From assembly GCF_014655955.1 (NCBI RefSeq), contig NZ_BNBO01000002.1, forward strand, positions 310,001 to 374,000: DNA of 64,000 bases. Direction: 5' to 3'. Position 1 is the stretch's first letter. Each line of letters begins with the position of its first letter. Below, piece by piece: positions 60,601-64,000 of this stretch. This DNA comes from Kitasatospora indigofera. GTDB lineage: Bacteria > Actinomycetota > Actinomycetes > Streptomycetales > Streptomycetaceae. The notes beneath the pieces are model-generated. The model was not told the DNA's origin. It did not search any database and was given only the letters and a program-made list of their open reading frames with translations. The translations under genes were made by a program, and so were the position numbers.

Positions 60601-63146
60601 TCGGCCTTGGTCAGGTTGGCACGCGGCACGTTGTACTCGGTCGCGCCCGGACCACGCCGGTACTGGTAGACCACCCGCTTGTACTGCGCCTGCGCGTCCA
60701 CGGCCAGCTTCACGCGCTTGGCGGCCTGCGTGCCGTTCACCGGCGAGCTGATGCCCGCCTGTCCCACCGAGAACGCGTAGGTCACCGGGTCGGAGAGGTT
60801 GCCCGCGCGGTCCTTGGCCTGCACCTTCAGCACCCGGTGACCATCGGTCGCCGGGGTGACGGTGGTGGTCACGGCGGCGGTCGCGGCGACGTCGACGTTG
60901 GTGCCGCCGTCCAGCGAGTAGCTGTAGCCGACGAGGTCGTCGGTGCCGGCGGGCGGGGTGAAGGTGAACGCGCCGCCCTGGTTCGCGGCCCCGTGCCACA
61001 GGCCGTCCGACGGGTAGTCCGCCGAGGTCACGAACGGTGCACCGGGTTTCACGGTGTCGGCCACCACGTTGGTGCCGGTCCAGCCGGAGCGGGACTTCCC
61101 GTCGTCCGTCATCGCCCAGATCGAGTACTGCACGCCCTCGTCGAGCCTGGCGAGACCGTAGTCCGTCGGACGGACCTGCGCCACCATGCCGTTGGGGACG
61201 TCCCGCACCACGGTCTTGATGAACGTGCCGCCACGCCACAGGTCCAGGTAGACCTTGAGCTGGTCACCGTCGGGGTCGACCGCCGGGGCGCTGAAGACCG
61301 GGTTGCCGTCCCGGGTGTAGCGCGGGTTGCCCTGCTGGGCCGAACTCACCTCCACCGAGGCGGGAGTGGGCGGCACGGTGTTGTACGTGACGGACAGGTA
61401 CGGCGGCGCGGCACCCTCGGAGGAGTAGAAGCGCTTCCAGCCGTTGCTGTTCGACTCGTTGTCGGCCTTGATGCCCAGGGCGTTGACGGCCCTGCCGCTG
61501 CCGGCCCACTCGCCGACCAGCCCGGTGATGTCGGCCGAGACCCACCCGCTGCCGTCACTGTTGGTGCACTGGTGGTTGTCCGCGTCGGTGTCACGGGTGT
61601 CCGTGGTCCAGGCCCGCTCGTTGCCCCAGTACGGCTGGGAGCCCCAGCGCGTTCCGGTGCCCGCGTAGTCGGTGTCGTGCACCTCCCACTCCGTGGCCGT
61701 GCAGGAGAAGGAGTGGTAGTTGTACAGGTTCAGGCTCGCACCCAGGATCTGCTTCCCGGCGTACGGGCCGGTCGGGAAGTGCAGGAACGAGCGGGCCACC
61801 GTGGTGCCACCGTCGTAGGTGCCGAGCTTGAGGTCGGTCGACGACGACTGGTCGGTGGTCACGCCCTTCTGCACGAAGGTGTCGAACGACGCGCCCAGCT
61901 CCACCGTCGGGTCGACGGTCACCGGGAACTGCGTGCCCGCGTCCGCCAGGAACGCCGCGTCCGGGGTGAACACCAGCTCGGTGTCCGCTCCCTGGCCGCG
62001 CAGCTCCATCGTCACCGGCGCCCGGTGCAGGTGCTCCTGGGAGGCCTCGTCGAGCGCGGCGTCCCACATCACCGGGGCGGGGATGTTGACGGCCGCCTTG
62101 CCCGCGGCGTCCAGCAGCTGGATCGAACCGTCCGGCTGTGGTGCGACGGTCATCCCGGTGGTGTCGAGCGGCAGCGTCAGCGTCCCGGCCTGGGAGACCG
62201 CGGAGCGGTCCTTGACGACCAGGAACTGCTCGAAACCGGTACGGGTGGCCTGCAGGACCAGGTCCACGCCCGGGCGGGCGTCGACATAGGTGGCCTTGCT
62301 CCCCTCCAGCTTCGGCCTGGGCAGCTTGCCCAGCCAGCCGAACTTCACCTCCTGCCCGGCCGATCCGACCTTCACCAGCTCACGCTCCACCGGAGCGGCC
62401 GGCTCGGCGGCGGGAGAGGAAGGAGCCGCGGCCCGGGCGGCGCCGCGCGAGGCGCGGGAGGCCTCCGCAGGGGCGGCCGGGCTCGTGGCGCTCGGCGCGC
62501 CCGAGGAGCCGGCGGCCGAGGGGCTCGCGGACGTGGGGGTGGCGGACGTGGGCGCGGAGGCCGGCGTGCCGCTCGGCGTCGCGCCGGGTACGGCGGCCGG
62601 CGCGGAGGTGCCTGCGGTGGGCGAGGACGGTACCGGGCTCGCGGTGGCCGGTACCGGGATGGGGACGGCCGCGGTGCCGGGAAGCTTGTCGCCGACCGTG
62701 ACCCCGGCGTCCCCGCCGCCGAAGACCAGACCCTCCGGGTGCGCCTTCGGGGCGACGTTCCCGTCCGGGGTCTGCACGAGCGTGGTGTCCACCGGGACCC
62801 ACGCCTCGCCGACCTTCATCCGCACCGGGCCGGTCGCCTGGATCTGGGTCAGGGTCCCGTCCGGGTTCGCCCACAGGGTGAGGGTGGGTGTGCGGGCACC
62901 GGTCACCTCGACCTTGTGCCCCTGCAGTCGCGCCGACAGCAGCGCGGACGCCTCGTCCGGCGCCTCCACCGAGGAGGCCGGTGCAGCGGCCGGCGCGGCG
63001 GCGGCGGTGGGCGCGGTCAGTGCGTCCACCACCACGCCGGCCTGAACCAGTAGACCCAGTGTCAGGAGTGCGGACAGTGGCCGCACCCTGGGTATGGAGA
63101 AAGCCCCACCCGCGAACGCGGACGAGGCCGAAGACCGTCTGGACAT
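54609..63146 (-). CDS. Secreted RHS/YD-repeat polymorphic toxin with HINT domain and nuclease-like tip
   Basis: A 2,845-residue secreted protein. A signal peptide (to about residue 50) and a Pro/Ser/Thr linker (about 170-290) lead to a DNRLRE-like domain (about 417-590), a galactose-binding-like module (about 980-1125) and a ricin-B lectin with three QxW-type repeats (about 1195-1310; NQQWSRG, NQQWEIR, NQVWDVQ). RHS/YD repeats fill the middle and end in the core motif LGRFLQIDPVPGGNASPYDY near residue 2460. A HINT domain (about 2600-2739; SFTPDTQVLMADGTYASIGT, ending VVHNC) probably releases the last 105 residues. The tip has RH, HTHIHDFGRVIG and VVSAYP, resembling EndoU-type nucleases. The start at 63146 gives a proper signal; 63200 is possible but would include a terminator-like sequence. 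Confidence 0.85.
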   Translation of the reverse strand: MSRRSSASSAFAGGAFSIPRVRPLSALLTLGLLVQAGVVVDALTAPTAAAAPAAAPASSVEAPDEASALLSARLQGHKVEVTGARTPTLTLWANPDGTLTQIQATGPVRMKVGEAWVPVDTTLVQTPDGNVAPKAHPEGLVFGGGDAGVTVGDKLPGTAAVPIPVPATASPVPSSPTAGTSAPAAVPGATPSGTPASAPTSATPTSASPSAAGSSGAPSATSPAAPAEASRASRGAARAAAPSSPAAEPAAPVERELVKVGSAGQEVKFGWLGKLPRPKLEGSKATYVDARPGVDLVLQATRTGFEQFLVVKDRSAVSQAGTLTLPLDTTGMTVAPQPDGSIQLLDAAGKAAVNIPAPVMWDAALDEASQEHLHRAPVTMELRGQGADTELVFTPDAAFLADAGTQFPVTVDPTVELGASFDTFVQKGVTTDQSSSTDLKLGTYDGGTTVARSFLHFPTGPYAGKQILGASLNLYNYHSFSCTATEWEVHDTDYAGTGTRWGSQPYWGNERAWTTDTRDTDADNHQCTNSDGSGWVSADITGLVGEWAGSGRAVNALGIKADNESNSNGWKRFYSSEGAAPPYLSVTYNTVPPTPASVEVSSAQQGNPRYTRDGNPVFSAPAVDPDGDQLKVYLDLWRGGTFIKTVVRDVPNGMVAQVRPTDYGLARLDEGVQYSIWAMTDDGKSRSGWTGTNVVADTVKPGAPFVTSADYPSDGLWHGAANQGGAFTFTPPAGTDDLVGYSYSLDGGTNVDVAATAAVTTTVTPATDGHRVLKVQAKDRAGNLSDPVTYAFSVGQAGISSPVNGTQAAKRVKLAVDAQAQYKRVVYQYRRGPGATEYNVPRANLTKADNTAVGEDKPRLADLGPHANWNVLDTLGQIGGVVQVRALLFPEDGSGAGYATVWNTMTVDRNADGAAGTSVGPGSVNLLTGDYSTDVTDADEFGMSVARTSSSRGTDRGWQPQGERLTLNQRQVGTDLTGFGAGQADISRSTVRGHDSSTDSILVKPAASGWDSYAALGPEYALAQGMQAGKTYRLTGWIYVPGASGLDTSALPNRGLRMVGVYRTPAGYGEVPSAKAGFTDGWQQLTLDLTVPKDATEAWFRLYNGFAAGSGKEVFFDDLSLKEIVAPFGPQWAGGPDAGTGSDYRSLSFPQSDLVEIKGNDDSVLTFAKGADGTFFPEPGAESLTLKAAPGTSGALVNASGQCLEVPGGSAFNGAHLQGAACSGAANQQWSRGEDLSLKVLGMCLDNPWGVTADGSDMTLWSCGSGSPNQQWEIRTDGSVMNRQSGKCLDAYGGAKIWTCWGGANQVWDVQTAGTTYTLSGLDGSSTLFTRQAGSSIYQVVSETGPEDASTTRYQYDTTEGRSLVKRVIPAVEPGVDDVNHCTVSPLPRGCEVSEYDYAKATTATATVPGDFLDRVRSVKVWSWNPATSKEEAVEVTHYAYDSLGRLVQVWDPRLATPLKTSYTYDSTGRVTRIAAAGELPWDFDFGPAGSDLDPGRLLKVRRATLAAGSKNQVNGEIGTKVVYSVPLTRGAGGPYEMSGAEVGRWAQTDAPTDATAVFGPEDEPGTNTAGAATPGKDGFKPATVHYLNASGNEVNTATPSVTDQGDIDTTEYDRYGHAVRTLQATNRSIALGTHPDAARFASELNLPAESAARARLLDSRTTYTPDGLDITETLGPLYRATLSEPVAGQSTPVTVTTEAEKLPQLGASAPIQIDNNCCGLTWSGGAQLSIRGTQAGAFDSMRVTVPEDGDYVLSGQLTKYSDHGVIQWAVDGQNLGSPMDTYDAAGAVAPFSVGQAIHLARGDHELRVTVTDTNAATGGQRYHAGLDTVTLTKNTLNPSLAAGTPVLARDHNTNTYDEGKPNGLAYHLVTTSTDGARIDGYAADVEQRVTRTGYDAPIGGTLGWTLKTATSVTTDAVPGGANLTATVRYDASGHALESRRPGSSGTDATTVKSVFYLAGPNSDDAACGNRPEWAGLPCVTSFGGGVPNADTSRMPATLPVKRITRYSPFGEPEETTETNAGKSRKTVTTYDGADRILSTEITSDEGQALPKVTTEYDTATGDIVKTTAGGKSLTRVIDALGRLISYTDADGGTTTSEFDSYGKPVKVSDPTGSTTYGYDRAKEPRGMVTSVNDSLAGEFTAKYGPDGQLTEQTYPGGIVRKDTTNAVGEATGRTYTRTSDNKVVWAQTVDVSTQGAVAKDTSSTATRSYTYDRLGHLTKAEQTTVAAGCVTRQYTYDAHSNRTAKSTSQQGAGGTCSTDAPVTESHTYDSADRLTDTGYTYDAFGRTTRTATGATNTYWANDRVAAQEKGDTQQQWAVDAAHRLTAFTTAKKQADGTWANATSKLNHYGDDSDEVRWTVEDTTQGTLTRNVSGPDADLAATTSKTGDIQLQLTNLFGSVVITTDTALTTPVVLDFDEFGIPQDGQAQVRYGWLGGKQRSAEAQDGDILMGARLYSPALGRFLQIDPVPGGNASPYDYCTGDPVNCTDLDGNWGFSFKKILNVVAVVAEIASNIPGPIGSIAAGVSAVSYAATGNWAKAAEMTITVAAALVGAGPVVKAAAAVVKTVRASSRVGKVASVGKSVFRAAAPAACTIGNSFTPDTQVLMADGTYASIGTVQVGDQVLATDPGTGETALEPVLDVITGYGTRHLVEVGVGSNPSATAVAATFNHPFWVVGKGWTDAGQIKVGDLLLSSSHQTSVVSSVTDLGNVPEQMVVNLNVGDLHTFSVVSSEGTDYVVHNCSGHVPGIDWHHIVSRHFPIGRWGGVSKFRTSSVTTARKLINTTLKNGKRAANTEGRPGHTHIHDFGRVIGVDRHGKEATALKVTVHRRRVVSAYPIRIAGKVVP

Positions 63147-63166
63147 CGAGCTTCTTTCAAGAGGCC

Positions 63167-63191
63167 AAAAAATAAGGGCCCGTGCAGGCCC
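63167..63191 (-). terminator. Terminator-like hairpin with T run just before the RHS gene
   Basis: On the minus strand GGGCC (63191-63187), 6 bases, GGCCC (63180-63176) is followed by TTATTTTTT (63175-63167), about 20 bases before the ATG. It could attenuate transcription of the toxin gene. Confidence 0.5.
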
Positions 63192-63252
63192 GAGTGACAA
63201 TCTTTCATCCCAGGTCTCTCACAGGGTTGTCACAGGATCGCAAATCAATAAC

Positions 63253-63266
63253 AAAGCATGTGCTTT
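63253..63266. promoter_or_regulatory. Operator-like palindrome upstream of the RHS gene
   Basis: AAAGCA, 2 bases, TGCTTT is a perfect inverted repeat in the AT-rich stretch about 110 bases upstream of the toxin start. Direct TGTCAC copies flank it on both sides (63233-63238 and 63269-63274). Confidence 0.4.
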
Positions 63267-63465
63267 TCTGTCACATTGCTGACGGATCATCAATATGGGT
63301 GTAGATGTGATGAAAGGGGCGTAGATGATCTTCCGGGGCGTTGCGGCCCGAGGTGTGCGAGGTCGTCATGGGCGACGCGCCGGATCCTTGAGTGTCGCCC
63401 CGGCCCGATTCCGGGGCCCCGGTACGCGACGGACGCCGGCCGTCCGGTGGAAGCGTTCCGGCTAG

Positions 63466-63485
63466 GTGGATTCCGGGGAATCCAC
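63466..63485. repeat. Perfect palindrome GTGGATTCCGGGGAATCCAC
   Basis: Nine-base arms with a 2-base centre, about 130 bases past the stop of the kinase gene. It may be that gene's terminator or a protein-binding site. It has no T run. Confidence 0.5.
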
Positions 63486-63613
63486 AAGCTCTCTGTTGGG
63501 CCTGTTCGTCCGGAATCGTGCTGGCGGCCTTTGCCGAGGGCGGTGCCGAGGATTCCCGCCGTACCGACGCCTGCCGGCGGGCGGCGCCACGTCGGGGGGC
63601 TTTCCGGCCGGCC

Positions 63614-64000
63614 CTATCGGCCGGTGAGGACCTCCGCCAGGTGGTCCGCGAACGCGGTGAGCCGGTCGCGTCGAGGGCCGCTGCGGGCGATCCGGAATCC
63701 GCGCCGGCGGCCGGAGAACGCGGCCTGGACGGCGTGCAGTTGGGCCCAGCGGCGGACGCGTTCGCGGTCGAGTCCGGCGGCTTCGGAGAAGACGTCCAGG
63801 ATGCGGTGGGCGGCGGTGCGCAGGTCGTCCGCGTCGAGGAGGGCGGGTGCGCTCGACCTGAGCGGGACGCCCCCGTCGTAGGCCGGGTCCCCCGCGTACC
63901 CCTGGGGGTCGACGGCCGGCCAGGGCTCGCGGTCGGCCCGCAGGATGTTCCGGGCGTGCAGGTCGCCGTGGACGAGCAGGTCCGGCTGCCGGTGGCCCGG
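63614..64000 (-). CDS. Aminoglycoside/hydroxyurea phosphotransferase, C-terminal part (runs off the right edge)
   Basis: The last 128 residues of an APH-fold kinase. The catalytic loop HGDLHARNIL (HxDxxxxN) and the metal-binding PWPAVDPQGYAGDPAYDGGV identify the aminoglycoside 6-phosphotransferase/hydroxyurea phosphotransferase group, which inactivates drugs by phosphorylation. The C-terminal helices (LDRERVRRWAQLHAVQAAFS; RLTAFADHLAEVLTGR) are intact and end in TAG at 63614-63616. The N-lobe lies beyond the window. It may be a housekeeping kinase rather than a true resistance gene. Confidence 0.88.
   Translation of the reverse strand, partial: PGHRQPDLLVHGDLHARNILRADREPWPAVDPQGYAGDPAYDGGVPLRSSAPALLDADDLRTAAHRILDVFSEAAGLDRERVRRWAQLHAVQAAFSGRRRGFRIARSGPRRDRLTAFADHLAEVLTGR

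Larger units (their letters stand above)
63147..63613. other. Intergenic region between the RHS gene and the kinase gene
   Basis: The part 63200-63330 is AT-rich for this genome and probably contains the toxin promoter, with a palindrome AAAGCATGTGCTTT at 63253-63266. The part 63330-63613 is GC-rich and shows only a palindrome at 63466-63485. No gene was recognised. Confidence 0.5.

Noticed and set aside
55833..63053. A 2,400-codon open frame on the plus strand opposite the RHS gene
   Set aside because: Its product is Gly/Val/Arg-rich with no motif; it arises from third-position GC bias on the strand opposite the toxin gene.
54609..63146. A type VI secretion link for the RHS protein
   Set aside because: There is a Sec-type signal peptide and no VgrG, PAAR or Hcp gene; type VI systems are not known in these Gram-positive bacteria.
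63147..63200. Upstream RHS start at 63200
   Set aside because: It would place charged and aromatic residues before the signal peptide and translate through a terminator-like hairpin; 63146 gives a normal signal sequence.

Overview
The window is very GC-rich (about 72 percent by eye). It has many GTG and some TTG starts, GGAGG-type ribosome binding sites, long antisense ORF shadows, and GC-stem terminators that mostly lack T runs. With the gene content (SAV2148-type HEPN protein, DHA2 efflux pump, CebR-like boxes, secreted glucanase, EspC-like protein, sulfur-assimilation cluster in streptomycete order) this indicates a Streptomycetaceae chromosome (Streptomyces or Kitasatospora). The genus cannot be fixed from this sequence alone. 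No rRNA, tRNA, CRISPR array, phage or intact insertion sequence was seen.

Layout. 0-9 kb: start of a glycogen debranching enzyme, a SAV2148-type HEPN protein, a Tat-exported DyP peroxidase, a DnaQ-like exonuclease, a decayed gene (frameshift, probable internal deletion), a lipoprotein polysaccharide deacetylase, an APH-fold kinase and an unknown protein. 9-12 kb: an operon of an EspC-like protein, an EspC-like/alpha-beta hydrolase protein, a possible 35-codon coupled ORF and a lipoprotein. 12-18 kb: an MBL hydrolase and two divergent MMPL pumps whose shared intergenic region carries an operator-like palindrome and a hairpin covering a Shine-Dalgarno site. 18-20 kb: a cold-shock protein with a terminator-like leader hairpin, then a DEAD-box RNA helicase. 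20-26 kb: an XRE regulator divergent from an SMP-30-like secreted protein, a DMT transporter, sirohydrochlorin chelatase, an unknown lipoprotein and an unknown secreted protein.

26-35.5 kb is a sulfur-assimilation locus read leftwards: a 27-codon leader peptide, nirA-type siroheme reductase, a small zinc-ribbon protein, cysH, cysC, cysD, cysN, then ssuABC-type sulfonate uptake. Sulfate is activated by CysDN and CysC, reduced by CysH and the siroheme reductase. The nearby chelatase supplies siroheme, and Ssu imports organosulfur. A palindrome overlaps the probable nirA promoter. 35.8-42 kb: a YihY/BrkB membrane protein, an AraC-GyrI regulator, a TetR/DHA2 efflux pair with shared operator half-sites, and rsgA preceded by a possible 24-codon ORF.

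42-51.4 kb is a beta-glucan utilisation locus: GH1 beta-glucosidase, sugar ABC transporter (two permeases and a binding lipoprotein), a secreted GH81 plus CBM56-like endo-beta-1,3-glucanase, and a LacI/CebR-like repressor. Four near-identical GAGAGCGCTC boxes lie before the binding protein, glucanase and repressor genes, which suggests one regulon. 51.5-53.7 kb: an Ada-AlkA fusion overlapping an Ogt methyltransferase.

54-63.2 kb is a polymorphic toxin locus: a 2,845-residue secreted RHS/YD-repeat protein with DNRLRE-like, ricin-B-like and HINT domains and a roughly 105-residue nuclease-like tip (EndoU/BECR-like by inference). A 115-codon candidate immunity gene and a frameshifted ISAs1-type transposase remnant follow. 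The tip and immunity gene are visibly less GC-rich than the rest of the giant gene, which fits an exchanged cassette. This is the most novel part of the window. The right edge holds the end of an APH-family kinase gene.
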